Source: CAVVZJ01 sp963752755
Lineage (GTDB): Bacteria; Planctomycetota; Planctomycetia; Isosphaerales; Isosphaeraceae
Assembly (NCBI GenBank): GCA_963752755.1
Contig: CAVVZJ010000003.1
Coordinates: 1-64,000, forward strand
Direction: 5' to 3'
DNA length: 64,000 bases
Each line of letters starts with the position of its first letter. Within the stretch, counting starts at the first letter, position 1. This document shows positions 54,070 through 64,000 of this stretch, piece after piece. The position numbers and the translations under genes are program-made. The notes below the pieces were generated by a model. That model ran no database searches. It had not been told where the DNA came from and was given only the letters and a program-made list of their open reading frames with translations.

Positions 54070-55349
54070 TCAGACGAACTTCGTGACGCCCGGAACCGGC
54101 ACGGGACGCTCTGGGGCGTCGGCCCAGGCGAACTCGGAGGGAACGAGTTTCATCTCGGAGTTCAGCGCCTCTTCCCAGGAGATGATCTCGCCGGTGTAGG
54201 CGGCCATGCGGCCCATGATCGCGAGCAAGGTGGTGTGGGCGGCCTCCTCGGCGTTGTTGACTTGGCTTTCCGGACCGGAGCGCGGCGTACATCTCGTCGT
54301 GCTCGGTCTGGTACATGTTGTTGTTCGGACCGCGGTAGCGCCACTTGTTCGCGCCGCTGATCCGGTTGCCGAAGACGTCGGCCATGCCCTTGGCGCCGAG
54401 GATGTAGTCCTTGACCTGCGGTGGCGTGTTGGGCCAGTGGCGGCAGTGGTGGTAGCCGCGGACGTCGTCAGGGTACTCGTAAACGACCGAGAAGTGGTCC
54501 CAGATGTTGCCGTACTTCGGGTCGGTTCGCGGCCTGCCGGCCGCCGACAGCCCAGCAGCGAAGCGGGGGCTTGTCGCCGAGCGTCCAGGCCATCGTGTCG
54601 ATGCCGTGGACGGCCTGCTCGACGATGTGGTCGCCGCTGAGCCAGTCGTAGTAGTACCAGTTGCGCATCTGGTACTCCATCTCCGAGTCGCACTCCTCGC
54701 GGGACTTGCGGGGCTCCCAGACGCCTTGCGAGTTGTAGGTCGTCTCGATCGCGACGACGTCGCCGATCTCGCCGTCGAAGACGCGCTTCATCGTCTCGCG
54801 GCGGGGGTTGTGATAGCGCCAGCAGAAGCCGTTGACGATCGAAAGTCCCTTCTCCTTCGACTTCTTCGCCGCGTCGAGGAACTGTCGAAGGCCCGGCGCA
54901 TCGACGGCCATCGGCTTCTCGATGAAGGCGTTCTTGCCCTTCTCGACGACGTAGTCGAAGTGGATCGGCCGGAAGCCAGGCGGCGTGGCGAGGATGACGA
55001 GGTCGACCTCGTCGATGACGTGCTTGTAGGCGTCGAAGCCGACGAACCGGCGATCCTCGGGCACGTCCACGCGGTCGGCGACGGGCGAGGACTTGAGGAT
55101 CGAGAGGCTCGACTCCAGCCGGTCCTTGAAGGCGTCGGCCATGGCGACGAGCCGGGTGTTGGAGTCGGCCGTGAGGTCCTGCTCGGCGGCGCCGGTGCCC
55201 CGGCCGCCGCAGCCGACCAGGCCGACCTTGATCACGTCGCTGCCGCCGGCATAGGCATTCGACGCGATCTCCAGCGCCGCGGTCGTGGCGGCGACGGTCG
55301 CAGCCGAGTGCATCAGGAACGTCCGACGATTGGAACGGGGTTTCTGCAT
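54070..55349 (-). CDS. Twin-arginine Gfo/Idh/MocA oxidoreductase (frameshifted)
   Basis: About 425 residues. The leader SNRRTFLMHSAATVAATTAALE carries the RR pair at residues 8-9 and ends with SNAYA. Then IKVGLVGCGGRGTGAAEQDL gives the NAD(P)-binding GxGxxG, and EKPMAVDAPG is the conserved EKP motif with its catalytic lysine. HIVEQAVHGIDTMAWTLGDKPP contains the usual active-site histidine. Frame breaks near 54540 and 54265 are each repaired by one base. Periplasmic members of this family are abundant in planctomycetes and act on sugars or inositol-like compounds. Neighbouring DUF1080 and DUF362 genes run in the same direction. Confidence 0.88.
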
Positions 55350-55497
55350 CGGGTGGGCCTCCGGAGGCGGGAAAGAACGGGGCGGGCCAGCGCGGGCCGT
55401 GACCCCGCTATTCTGCCAGGTTCGGAGGCCCTTGACAAAGGGGTTCCCTTCCTCTCCGCCGGATGCCCGGAGGATCGGAGGCCGTGTGTCGGTGCGT

Positions 55498-56412
55498 TCA
55501 GAACGCTTCCCCGTACACCGCCTTCCGGAAGATCCTCACCGCCTCCTTGACCGGCACCCCTTCGATCTTGAGCCGGCCTCCCTCGCCCTCCTGGCCGGTC
55601 GGCATGTACGTCGCTCCGAGACCGAGTTGCTCGGCCTGGCGAAGATATTGCACGCCCAGTGTCTCGAAACCGAGCAGGAACGCGCCGACGGAGTCGAGCG
55701 CCACGGCGTTCCGACCCGCCAGCGCGAGCCCGGTATTCACCGCCTTGCCGCCGACGGGGCCGTTGCCCACCATCGCGGGCTGCCCGAGGACGATGCCCAG
55801 GTCGATCGGGAACCGCATCAGCATGCCGACGAGAAACGCGTGCTTGTCCTGAAGGATATTGTGCGGGTGCTTCTTCTGACTGACACGCGGGTGGCCGTAA
55901 AAGTCGGCGGCGGGGAAGCTCATGGCGATGTTCTTGATCGCCATGGTGACGGTCGCCGTGGAGTGGACCTTGAGCTGGGCCAGCGAGACGATCTTCTCGT
56001 AGGTCAGGACCCGCTCGTTGACCATGATGACTCGCTGCGGTCCGAACGGCAATTGCACCGGCACGAACGGCGCCTGGTTGTGGTCGTGCCACTCGACCCC
56101 TTCGGACTCGATCACCTCGGGATAGCCCATGACCTTGAACACTTCCGCGGTCTGCTTATCGCCCGAGCCGCCGGTGACGACGATCGACTTCGGGTGCAGG
56201 TTCTTGATCTGCTGGATCGTGGCGCGGAGGGCCTCGGGCGGGGTGCAAGCGGTCTTGTCGTCGGGCGTCGCCGTCGTGTCGTTCGGGTGGATCGCGACGA
56301 GCTTGTCCCGGAAATCTTCGAGCGGGATCGGGTCGAGTGCCTGGCGGATCGCCTTCTGGATAGCTTTCGGGTCATGCGCGATGGAGACGGTCAGGGCGGT
56401 CTCGGGTGACAT
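55498..56412 (-). CDS. DUF362 domain protein
   Basis: Intact, 304 residues, no signal peptide. It contains the DUF362 blocks AIHPNDTTA, SIVVTGGSGDKQTAEVFKVMGY, HSTATVTMAIKNIAMSFP and DLGIVLGQPAMVGNGPVGG, and the strongly conserved ALAGRNAVALDSVGAFLLGFE. Family members often carry ferredoxin-like cysteine clusters; none is seen here. The biochemical role is unknown. It is the first gene of a minus-strand row with the Gfo/Idh/MocA and DUF1080-methyltransferase genes. Confidence 0.85.
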   Translation of the reverse strand: MSPETALTVSIAHDPKAIQKAIRQALDPIPLEDFRDKLVAIHPNDTTATPDDKTACTPPEALRATIQQIKNLHPKSIVVTGGSGDKQTAEVFKVMGYPEVIESEGVEWHDHNQAPFVPVQLPFGPQRVIMVNERVLTYEKIVSLAQLKVHSTATVTMAIKNIAMSFPAADFYGHPRVSQKKHPHNILQDKHAFLVGMLMRFPIDLGIVLGQPAMVGNGPVGGKAVNTGLALAGRNAVALDSVGAFLLGFETLGVQYLRQAEQLGLGATYMPTGQEGEGGRLKIEGVPVKEAVRIFRKAVYGEAF

Positions 56413-56715
56413 GGTGGCTCGGGCCTCCAGGCTCTGTTCCCGCGGCGGACTGGCCGGGTTCCGGCGCCCGGCCCTCGGTGAGTCGGGCGAGCGAATTGCA
56501 TACCGACCCGTGATTGGATCGAGATTTCTCGACCGGGTGGTGTCTTGCCGCCTGTCGAGGATGTCCCCACGTGATCGCCGCTGGGTTGACCAGCCGGGTC
56601 AAGTTCTCCATCATCATCGGCGGTTGAAGCTCCGGACGGTGGGACGCGATCGCGAATGGCCGAGGGAGGGCGTTTCGCGTTTTCCGCCGTCGCCAACGGC
56701 GATCAGGAGGTGTTG
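56413..56715. promoter_or_regulatory. Divergent region between DUF362 and permease genes
   Basis: About 300 bases of mixed composition with AGGAGGTG at 56705-56712 as ribosome binding site for the permease. It must contain promoters in both directions. No inverted repeat or RNA gene was recognised. Confidence 0.3.
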
Positions 56716-58186
56716 ATGAAGTCCCGGATCATGATCGTCGGCATGGCCTGGCTCGCGCTGTTGCTCGTCGGCGCCGAGGGGGCGACGGGGCCGGCCTCGG
56801 CGCGAGGTTGCGGAGTCGGCGAAGCCGGTCCTGCCGATGGTGGTCGTGGGCCTGATCATGTTGGGGACGTTCGTCCTGATCGCCTTCGAGAAGCTCCACA
56901 AGAGCGTGGCGGCCTTGATGGGCGCCGTGCTGGCCGTCGCGGCGGCGATGGTCCTGCACATCTACCACACCCCGTACGGCGATCGGCCGTTCGAGGAGGT
57001 CCACGAGTTCCTCCAGCACGACCTGGGGGTCCTGGGCGTGATCGTGGGGACCAGCATCCTGGTCGAGATCGCGAGCCATTCCGGCCTGTTTCACTTCCTC
57101 GCCGTGAAGCTCCTGAAGCTCTCGGGCGGGCATCCGAACCGACTCTTGCCGGCAATCATGACGGCGACGATCGCCTTCGTGACGTTCCTCACGATCGCTC
57201 CGGGTGTCCTCATCATGACGTCGCTGGTGCTGCTCATCACCAAGGCGTTCGACGACGACCCCCGCCCGTACATCCTCGGCGTCGCGATCGGGGCCAACTC
57301 GGGGGCCTTGATGACGTTCGCCTCGGGCATCCCGACCTTGATGATCGGCACGAGCGCGCGCATTCCTTATGTCCACTTCCTGATCGTCTCGCTGCCGCTG
57401 GCCTTGCTCTCGGCAGTCGTGGCCTTTCTGGTGATCCGGTTCGTCTACCGTCGTGAGCTGGCCGGCGGCTTGCCGGCGGAGCAGAGGGCGGAGCGAGTGG
57501 CGGAGTTCAACGAGTGGGCACTCGTGAAAGACCGCTCCTTGTTCTACCGGACCGCGATCATCCTCGGCCTGACGATTCTCGGGTTCGCCACCGCGCAGAA
57601 TCTCGGCGTCGGCCTCGACTTCATCGCGATCGCCGGAGGAACGGCGGCCTTGCTCTTCTCGGGGTTCGACCCGGAGGAGGCGATCAAGAAGGTGAAGTGG
57701 CCCGTCATCATGTTCTTCGTCGGCCTCTTCGTGATCGTCGGGACCGTCCGGGAGACGGGCCTGCTCGACGTGCTCGCCTCGCAGATCGTGAAGCTCTCCG
57801 GCGACAACGCGATGAAGGCCGCCCTCGTGATCGTACCCTTCGCCTTCATCCTGAGCGGGATCGTGGACAACATCCCGGTCGCGGCGACCTTGATCCCCGT
57901 GGTCAAGTCGATGATCGCCCGCGGGCTCGCCGCGGAGCCGCTCTGGTGGGGCCTGATCGCCGCCTGCAACCTCGGCGGCAACCCAACGCCCGTTGGCAGC
58001 ATCGCGAGCGTGATCGCCTTGCACGCCTTGGAGAAAGAGCGTCACATCAGGATCGGCTGGGGCGAATACCTCCGCGTCGGCGGCGTGGTCACGATCTTCC
58101 AGATCGTCCTGGTGATCGTGTACCTCTTGATCTTCCGGGAGTTCGGCCTCTTCCCGACTTTGCCGTCGCCGTCGCGGGCCGGCTGA
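56716..58186 (+). CDS. ArsB/NhaD-superfamily ion transporter (one frameshift)
   Basis: About 490 residues with a cleavable or anchor signal (MKSRIMIVGMAWLALLLVGAEG) and 11-12 membrane helices. Blocks such as SGLFHFLAVKLLKLSGGHPNRLLPAIMTATIAFVTFL, GANSGALMTFASGIPTLMIG and AACNLGGNPTPVGSIASVIALHAL match the IT/ArsB-NhaD superfamily of Na+/H+ or anion antiporters. The N- and C-halves each contain the antiparallel discontinuous hairpin with GxN-type turns. One base is missing near 56803 between the signal and the first helix. It is followed at 56 bases by a universal stress protein, which suggests regulation of the transporter by an ATP-binding Usp partner. Confidence 0.85.
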
Positions 58187-58241
58187 GCGACTCGACACGC
58201 ATCCTTCCCGACGGCGCAGCGGAACCCGAGGAGACGACCCG

Positions 58242-59183
58242 ATGTCGATGGCAGGCACCGACAATCTTGACGACCTCAACGAGAACCTCGTCACCTTCCA
58301 GGCCGCGCTGAAGGCAAGCAAAGTCGAGCTTTCCCGACCCTCGATCGGGACGATCCTGCTGGCGATTGACGGCTCGAACCAGGACCCGACGGCTGTCGGA
58401 CTGACTACGGCGCTGGCCCGGCGCCTCGACGTCGGAGTCCATTTGACCTACGCCTACGAAGGTCCACGGGACGAGGATCGCGAGCGCTATCTCGTCGAGC
58501 AGTCGAAGTCCTTCGCCGACCTCGGCCGTGGCGTGGCCCTCTCGCGAGCGGCGGGTCGATCGTACGAGCAGATCCTTGAGGTGGCTCGCGCCCAGGCTTG
58601 CGGCCTGATCGTCGTCTGCGCCCCTTATCTGGAAGACCTCACTGAGCTTGGTCGCGAGAGTATCGGCACAAACCTCGACATGCTTATGAGTAGGACAAAA
58701 GCCCCATTGCTGGTCGTCCGCGAACCCAAGGACGACCCGAAATCCTGCCTCCGCGATCTGCTCCTGCCGCTGGCTGAGCCCACGACGGAGGAACCCGCCG
58801 CCGCAGGCTGGGCCCTCGCCCTGCTCGGGGACCGTGGTAACCTGGACCTTCTGATCGTCGCCGACGAACGAGCCGCGCAGCGCGCCGAGCGACTCCTGGC
58901 CCAGACCGTCGAGGCGGAGACCCTGGAACCTGAGTTGCTTGACGACTTACTCGCCCACGAGCACGCCGGCCTGATCGCCGCGCTCCAGAAGCAGGCCGCC
59001 GAGTCGGGCCTGGGCTGCCGGGTCCTCGTCCGCGCCGGCGAGACCGTCCCGGTCGTCACCGAGTTCGCCAACGAATCCGACCGCCTGATCGTCCTGAGCA
59101 GTCCTCAGGATCGGCGCTCGGAGCGGTATCAACGGGTGCTGGGGATTCTGCGCGAGTCGCGCAACCCGGTGCTGATTGTCTGA
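58242..59183 (+). CDS. Tandem-domain universal stress protein
   Basis: Intact, 313 residues, with GAGGAG seven bases before the ATG. The first Usp domain begins IGTILLAIDGSNQDPTAVGL and ends RTKAPLLVVREP with the ATP-loop-like GRESIGTNLDML. The second begins CLRDLLLPLAEPTTEEPAAAGWALAL and ends SRNPVLIV. Tandem Usp proteins bind ATP/AMP and modulate membrane transporters such as ammonium and ion channels. The adjacent NhaD/ArsB-type permease is the likely partner. There is no N-terminal signal, so it is cytoplasmic. Confidence 0.88.
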   Translation: MSMAGTDNLDDLNENLVTFQAALKASKVELSRPSIGTILLAIDGSNQDPTAVGLTTALARRLDVGVHLTYAYEGPRDEDRERYLVEQSKSFADLGRGVALSRAAGRSYEQILEVARAQACGLIVVCAPYLEDLTELGRESIGTNLDMLMSRTKAPLLVVREPKDDPKSCLRDLLLPLAEPTTEEPAAAGWALALLGDRGNLDLLIVADERAAQRAERLLAQTVEAETLEPELLDDLLAHEHAGLIAALQKQAAESGLGCRVLVRAGETVPVVTEFANESDRLIVLSSPQDRRSERYQRVLGILRESRNPVLIV

Positions 59184-59197
59184 CTCCCCGATCCCGG

Positions 59198-59668
59198 TCA
59201 ACCCGGTGCGAGCAAGGCCTGACCGAGCCCGTCCCATTCGACGACCTCATACTGTTCGGGACCGAGCAGACGGACGTGGTACAAGGCGTCGAATCCTTCC
59301 GACCGCATGGGGGGCTCGAGCCGGCGGTACATCGCCCGGACGGCCTTGTCTGGCACGCGGGCACGACCGGCTCGCAGTCGATTCCTCGCGATCGCTCCCG
59401 CCAGGTCTGGCTCGAATTCGTAGCCGATCACGCGAAAACGGGCGGGGCGGCAGACCGCAAGGAAGGCGGCCCGCTCCACGAAACGGACATTTGTGTTGTC
59501 GATGACGAACCACTGCCCACCCGCCAGACACGCCTCGACGAGCAAACGCTCGCGACGCCGGGTGCGGACCAGATCCAGGCTGATCCGTACATGCGTTGAG
59601 AAAAAGCGCCGGCGGTAGAACGTGGTCTTTCCCGAGCCGGAAATTCCGATCAACAGGATCGCTTCCAT
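59198..59668 (-). CDS. P-loop kinase of the polynucleotide-kinase type
   Basis: Intact, 156 residues. P-loop GISGSGKTTFY at residues 8-18, then ISLDLVRTRRRER and VIDNTNVRFVERAAFL (the DNTN motif is characteristic of T4 polynucleotide kinase-like AAA_33 proteins), and the lid arginines RNRLRAGRARVP. It would transfer phosphate from ATP to a nucleic-acid end or small metabolite. It stands alone between two divergent or convergent neighbours and has no recognisable partner. The start is weakly supported because no clear ribosome site precedes it. Confidence 0.75.
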   Translation of the reverse strand: MEAILLIGISGSGKTTFYRRRFFSTHVRISLDLVRTRRRERLLVEACLAGGQWFVIDNTNVRFVERAAFLAVCRPARFRVIGYEFEPDLAGAIARNRLRAGRARVPDKAVRAMYRRLEPPMRSEGFDALYHVRLLGPEQYEVVEWDGLGQALLAPG

Positions 59669-60060
59669 TCCATCAGGGACCCTAGTTTTAAGATTTCACC
59701 AGGGCGCGAGGCTCGGCACTCTGGCCCGAATTCGCCGGTTCGCGGAGCGAAGTCCCAACGTCTCGCCCAACTCGACCAAATTTGGCGGGTTCTGTATTAT
59801 TTTCTCGACAAAGGGAAGTGTGCCAGATAAGAGTTATTGCCGACCTCGCCTTTTCGAGCGAGGCCAGGGTTGCCGCTTCGAGGCGGCGTCCGTTCACAAC
59901 GATTCTCCCCCACCCCGGGCTTCGGCACGGAGCTGGTTCGTGCTGCGCCCGTTCCGAACCCGGGGACGCGATGTGGCGGTGGCTCGCCGTCGGAAAGGCG
60001 TCCTCAGCCGCGTTCTCCAGAAGTCGCCAGAACAGGTCAAAGACGAGAGGAGGGTAGTGG
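59669..60060. promoter_or_regulatory. Divergent region between kinase and VioB-like genes
   Basis: About 390 bases. It includes an AT-rich block (59780-59835) that is likely to hold the promoter and the ribosome site AGAGGAGGGTAG just before 60061. Open frames on the plus strand through this region start too early to be convincing. No RNA gene was seen. Confidence 0.35.
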
Positions 60061-61898
60061 ATGAGTTATCTCGACGTGCCGCGGATTCACTTTGCGGGTC
60101 AGTTCTTCTGCGACGTCTCGACGGTCAACAACGACCCGAACCATTATCGTCCCGAAGTCACCGAGCCGTCACCCTGGTGGAACCCGAACGGAACCCACGC
60201 CTTCCAGCTCAAGGGCTGCCAGGTGACAGCGGTCCGCGACCAGTCCGGTCGGTTGATCGAAGCCGTCTCGGGCGATCCGCTGATCGGCGCCGGGGTTGGC
60301 TCGGCCACCGATCGAGCACCGCCCGGATGGTGGACCTCGACACCGACCAGCAAGGCGTCTCGACGATCTTCGGGCTCCAGGTCCGGATCGGTCTACCTTC
60401 CGGAGGGGTGATCGCCGGCGAGATGACCCCGACGGGCCTCAACGGCCTGTGGACCAACGTGATGCCGACTGTGAGCTGGATCGGCTACGGTGGCGACACG
60501 TTCATGAGCGCCTCGTTTCAGAGTGTCTTGAAGGTGCCAGTCGGCGGCTGGCCAGCCAACTCGGGCTCGGCCGTGGTCGATCAGCTCCGGGCCGTCTGCG
60601 ACACGGTGGCCGACGAATCGCTTCTGGTCTCGTTGAAGTTCGTTCTGGATGCGTTCGTTGACGACTCCATCAACCCGAACTTCCGGATCGGTCGCATCAC
60701 GGGCACACTCGGGCCGGGCAAGGCGAGTGAGCCGCTGCGATGCCCCAACCGCCGGTGGCTCCGCCCCCGTCACCAGCCGACGGACGCGAAGACCGGTCAG
60801 ATTACCACGCCCTGGAACGACCCCGCCTTCAACGGCGGTCCGTTCTCCCTCGATGAGACGCGTCGCGTCCTGGTCATCGACCTCGGCAACTCGATCCCCT
60901 TGGCATCGGTCGCCGGCCCTTCCTGGCCGATCGGTTCGCTCCAGGCGGTGGTTCTTGCCAAGGATGGGACGCAACAGGTCGTCGGCGAGGTCGATTACTC
61001 CCAGATGGCCCGCGCCGCTACAGCCGGGATCGTCGAGGTGCCCTTGACGGCCGAGCAGGCCAGCCTGCTGTCGAGCCAGCCGCTCCTGCTGGTCGCCTCA
61101 CAGATCACCCAGGGAAAGCCGGTCGTGATGGCCGAGCGGCTGGACGGCCTGGCCTTCGCCGTGGACAACCGCGTCTTCCGCATGGCTCCCGATACTCCGA
61201 GCTGGCAGGGCGTGGATTACACGAGACAGGAGACCTGGGCTTACGTGACGCAATGGGGTAAGCCGAAGGCGGGTATCGCGTTCGGCGCTGAATCGACACC
61301 CACCATGGCGCCGTCGTCGCCGGGCTACACCGATCAGAACAAGGGGCTTCCCCCGAGCCAGGCGCTGGCGATCACGGTCGCGACGAGCGATGACCAGGGC
61401 CGGGCCGCGGTCTGCCTGGAGGCCAAGGCGGACCCTGGCAGCCGAAGTGCCCAGCTCGACGGGATGCAGTACATCTTCCAGCTCACGCCCGAGTCACCGA
61501 CAGGATCCACCCCCGACGATCCGGCCCTCGGGACATTCGACGACCCGGAGCAGGAGATTCAGGTCTCCGTCCATCTCTACGCCTCCTACCCGGTTCTCGA
61601 CACCCCGACCTGGAACGAGATCCAGCCGATCTTCGTACCGTACATGAAGCTCTACCCGGCCATGCGGGAGAAGATCGACCTGACCGTCGAGGACACGTTC
61701 CTCTTCTACGCCAACATGCCGCCGAACAACCCGCCGGGACAGGGAATTCTTACCCAGATGATGCAGCTCCCATTCGACGACCCAGACTTCATGCCCGTCA
61801 CGCGCGACCTTTCCCCTAACAAGACCCAGACGGTCCTCAACTTCATCGCGTACACGGCCAAGCAAGGCCAGACCGGCCGCCAGACCCAGATGGCCTGA
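60061..61898 (+). CDS. Large protein of unknown function resembling the VioB N-terminal region (one frameshift)
   Basis: About 610 residues. The first residues MSYLDVPRIHFAGQFFCDVS, then TVNNDPNHY, recall the start of VioB (a FPRIHFRGW...TANRD pattern), a component of violacein biosynthesis, and of uncharacterised proteins in actinomycetes and myxobacteria. There is no signal peptide. The middle contains repeated beta-type strands (LDETRRVLVIDLGNSIPL, LQAVVLAKDGTQQVVGEVDYS) and a conserved-looking end (LYASYPVLDTPTWNEIQPIFVPYMKLYPAMREKIDL). The frame shifts near 60325 (one base). Function unknown; the VioB likeness is from memory and tentative. Confidence 0.6.
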
Positions 61899-61949
61899 CC
61901 TTGGACGACCCAGACGGATCGCAGCCATCGTTGATCGGAGCACTGACTT

Positions 61950-63461
61950 ATGAAACGACACCTTCGCATCGTCGCCCCGTCTGTGGCCTGGCTGGCACTG
62001 GCCTTGACGGTTCCCGGCCCCTCGCCGGTTTCGGCTCAGGAGGCCGGCCTCGCGCCAAGCATCCAGCCGCTGGCGTCCGAACCCCAGGGGCTCCCCTTCA
62101 CGCTCAGTTACCAGGAAAAGAAGTATCCCGACGGGAGCGGGCCGCCGAAGCTCCAGTCCGAGGCGATCATCCGGACCAAGACGGGTGAATGGCTTATCAT
62201 CGGCGGGCGAAACGTGGGGCTGCACTCCTTTGGCCCGGGCGTCCCGACGTCGAACTTCCCCGCCAAGACGTTCAACCCCGACCTGTTCGTCGTCGATCCC
62301 CGGACCGGGCAATCCTGGTCATTCGACACGAACAAGCTCCCTCCCGAGCTAGGCGACCCCTTGCGGACGACCAACTCGCAGCCGTACTACGATCCCGCCA
62401 CCGACCGCTGGTACCTCATCGGCGGCTACGGCTATGCTACCAAGACGGGTGAGCTGAAGACCTTCAACACGCTGACCACCTTCGTCGTCAGCGACTTGGT
62501 CGCGGCCATCAAGGATCCGGACCCGAATCCCGATCGCGTCGCGAACCTGATCAAGCAGTCCACTGATGACCGCTTCATCGTGACCGGCGGTGGCCTGGAG
62601 AAGCTGGGCGACCGCTTCTACCTCGTCTTCGGCCACAACTTCCAGGGCCAGTACGTCGGATTCGGCGGCGGTCCGTTCTCGCAAACCTACACCGAGGCGG
62701 TCCGGATCTTCACCCTCGATGACAAGACCCTCAAGATCCTGGCCTACGGCGAGGTCACCTCGTCGGACCAGATCGAACACCCCTTCCATCGCCGCGACCT
62801 GAACATCATACCGGTGATCGACCCGGCAACGGGCGCCGCCAGGATCACCGCCTTCGGCGGAGTCTTCCCCCCGGGCAAGCTCGCCGGCTATCCCAACCCC
62901 GTTGTCATCGACGACAACAGTTCGGCGGTTCCCGTCACAAGCTTCCGCCAGAAGATGAACCTGTACGACTGCGCCACGATCCCGATGTACGACAGCAAGA
63001 GCCGTACGATGTACGTGACCTTCTTCGGCGGCATCAGTGCGCACTACGTCAACCCGCATGCCGTCGTGGTCAACCACGACGACGGCTTGCCCTGGATCAA
63101 TCACATCGCGACAGTCGCCCACGGTCCCGGCGACCAGCCGGCTTACCATGAATACCTCGCGCCCCAGCCGATCCCCGGCCGCCGTTACCTCGGGGCCGAG
63201 GCCCGCTTCCTTGCCGACCCGGCTCTCGTCCAGAACGGCCAGATCGACGGTCGCGGCATCCTGAAACTGGAGATGTTCCCGGACGGCAGCCGGTCCCACG
63301 TCGGCTACATCTACGGCGGGATCGAGGCTCCGGGACCTCAGCCCGGTTCCACCCAATCGACGAACGTCGTCTTCGACGTCTACCTGAGCCGCCAAGCCGG
63401 ACCGGCCATTCACGTCGGTTCGTCCGAGCCAGCTCGCGTCGCCGCGGGTAATCGCCCCTGA
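61950..63461 (+). CDS. Secreted Kelch-like beta-propeller protein
   Basis: Intact, 503 residues. Signal peptide MKRHLRIVAPSVAWLALALTVPG with cleavage near SAQ. Repeats of about 60-70 residues carry paired glycines and a tryptophan or tyrosine (EWLIIGGRNVGLHSFG, DRWYLIGGYGYATKTGE, DRFYLVFGHNFQGQYVGFGGG, ITAFGGVFPPGK), which fits a Kelch-type propeller. No catalytic motif can be named. It begins 51 bases after the VioB-like gene in the same direction, so the two are probably co-expressed. Confidence 0.78.
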   Translation: MKRHLRIVAPSVAWLALALTVPGPSPVSAQEAGLAPSIQPLASEPQGLPFTLSYQEKKYPDGSGPPKLQSEAIIRTKTGEWLIIGGRNVGLHSFGPGVPTSNFPAKTFNPDLFVVDPRTGQSWSFDTNKLPPELGDPLRTTNSQPYYDPATDRWYLIGGYGYATKTGELKTFNTLTTFVVSDLVAAIKDPDPNPDRVANLIKQSTDDRFIVTGGGLEKLGDRFYLVFGHNFQGQYVGFGGGPFSQTYTEAVRIFTLDDKTLKILAYGEVTSSDQIEHPFHRRDLNIIPVIDPATGAARITAFGGVFPPGKLAGYPNPVVIDDNSSAVPVTSFRQKMNLYDCATIPMYDSKSRTMYVTFFGGISAHYVNPHAVVVNHDDGLPWINHIATVAHGPGDQPAYHEYLAPQPIPGRRYLGAEARFLADPALVQNGQIDGRGILKLEMFPDGSRSHVGYIYGGIEAPGPQPGSTQSTNVVFDVYLSRQAGPAIHVGSSEPARVAAGNRP

Positions 63462-63655
63462 TCCGGAATCATAGGGTGGGCTCCGTCCACCGATCTCCAA
63501 TCCTCATAAAGAGATCGATGGGCGGAGCCAGCCCGACAATCACTTGGTGGTCCACAAGCAAGACGACCGTCCGGGCCGTCCAGGTGCCGATTTGAATGGT
63601 AGAGTTTCTGGAAATCGCTTTCCGAGACACTCTCCCGTAGATCCGGCACCCTCCG

Positions 63656-64000
63656 ATGCAGCACCTTGGTCGGACGTTCTTGTGTGCGCTGGCGGTGCTA
63701 GCGAACGCCCGCTTCTCGCGTGGAGACGATCCGAGGCTTTTCGCCTGGGGTCGTGATCCCGCCCGCGGGGATCTGGTCAACCTGACGCCCGGCGCCGGTC
63801 GCCGGTCGCCGATCAATCCAAGCCAGCCGACGGTGGTCGTGGCGCATGGTTTGAACCCGATGGCGCGCCTTGCTCCGTTGCACCATCGGCGAGTGCTACG
63901 CAGACGCGATCGGTGAGCGGTTCGGACCCTCGGTCAACGTGCTGAGCTGGGACTGGAACAGCGCCACGATCCGGAGCCTGCGGCCGAAGGTCAACGACGA
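63656..64000 (+). CDS. Lipase-like secreted alpha/beta-hydrolase (5' part, frameshifted)
   Basis: The ATG at 63656 opens a signal peptide (RTFLCALAVLANARFSRG). Then TVVVAHGLNPMAR contains the HG oxyanion-type motif of lipases, and after an indel near 63870 the frame reads CTIGECYADAIGERFGPSVNVLSWDWNSATIRSLRPKVND, where the SWDW strand pattern also fits pancreatic-lipase-like proteins. The gene leaves the window before the catalytic serine would appear, so the assignment is provisional. Confidence 0.5.

Noticed and set aside
59622..60060. N-terminal extension of the VioB-like protein in frame from 59622
   Set aside because: The extension has no conserved sequence and crosses the divergent kinase start, whereas the ATG at 60061 has AGGAGG and begins the conserved MSYLDVPRIHF.

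Overview
The window looks like high-GC chromosomal DNA from a planctomycete, probably of the Isosphaeraceae/Gemmataceae type. This is an inference from gene content: a PVC-type CxxCH cytochrome with a propeller, a DUF1501 protein, an arylsulfatase beside an FAD oxidoreductase, a DUF1080 protein, a twin-arginine Gfo/Idh/MocA oxidoreductase, and many exported propeller proteins. No rRNA, tRNA, CRISPR array or transposase was seen.

Bases 1-21582 form one giant inverted repeat. The left arm (1-10766) folds over an 80-nt loop (10767-10846) onto the right arm (10847-21582). Each arm carries the same seven genes: alaC-type aminotransferase, SDR oxidoreductase, PVC cytochrome, SMP-30 lactonase, a serine-hydrolase-like protein, a twin-arginine leader protein, and the first third of an NDP-forming acyl-CoA synthetase-like gene cut off at the fold. 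Some arm segments are almost identical and others differ by conservative amino-acid changes plus frameshifts. The fold point has a 4-base microhomology, so a template-switch or assembly fold-back is the leading explanation.

From 21583 the sequence is single copy. 21.8-30.1 kb holds a YqaE/Pmp3-like membrane protein with a small coupled partner, a Pro-rich hypothetical, a DUF1501 protein, rarA (minus) and a two-gene ABC exporter. 30.2-36.0 kb holds a secreted archaemetzincin, a sulfatase with an FAD oxidoreductase (minus) and an FKBP isomerase. 36.1-40.0 kb holds an epimerase, an SGNH hydrolase with a helical-repeat insert, and a MATE exporter (minus).

40.3-52.2 kb is the most interesting block. 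Six co-directional genes lie in a row: a PHP-like hydrolase, a P1B-type metal ATPase whose reading frame continues into an SPFH/HflK domain, a separate HflC-like protein, a second HflK-like protein, a small exported protein, and a second PHP-like paralogue. Overlaps and short gaps suggest one operon that couples a metal pump to a membrane scaffold of stomatin/prohibitin type.

52.5-56.4 kb (minus) has a DUF1080-methyltransferase fusion, a Gfo/Idh/MocA oxidoreductase and a DUF362 protein. 56.7-59.2 kb has an ArsB/NhaD-type permease with a tandem universal stress protein. The last part has a P-loop kinase, a large protein whose N-terminus recalls VioB, a secreted propeller, and the start of a lipase-like gene that runs off the end.

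More than half of the genes carry one or more single-base indels, including clearly single-copy housekeeping genes such as rarA. Frameshifts are therefore better read as consensus errors than as pseudogenes unless confirmed.
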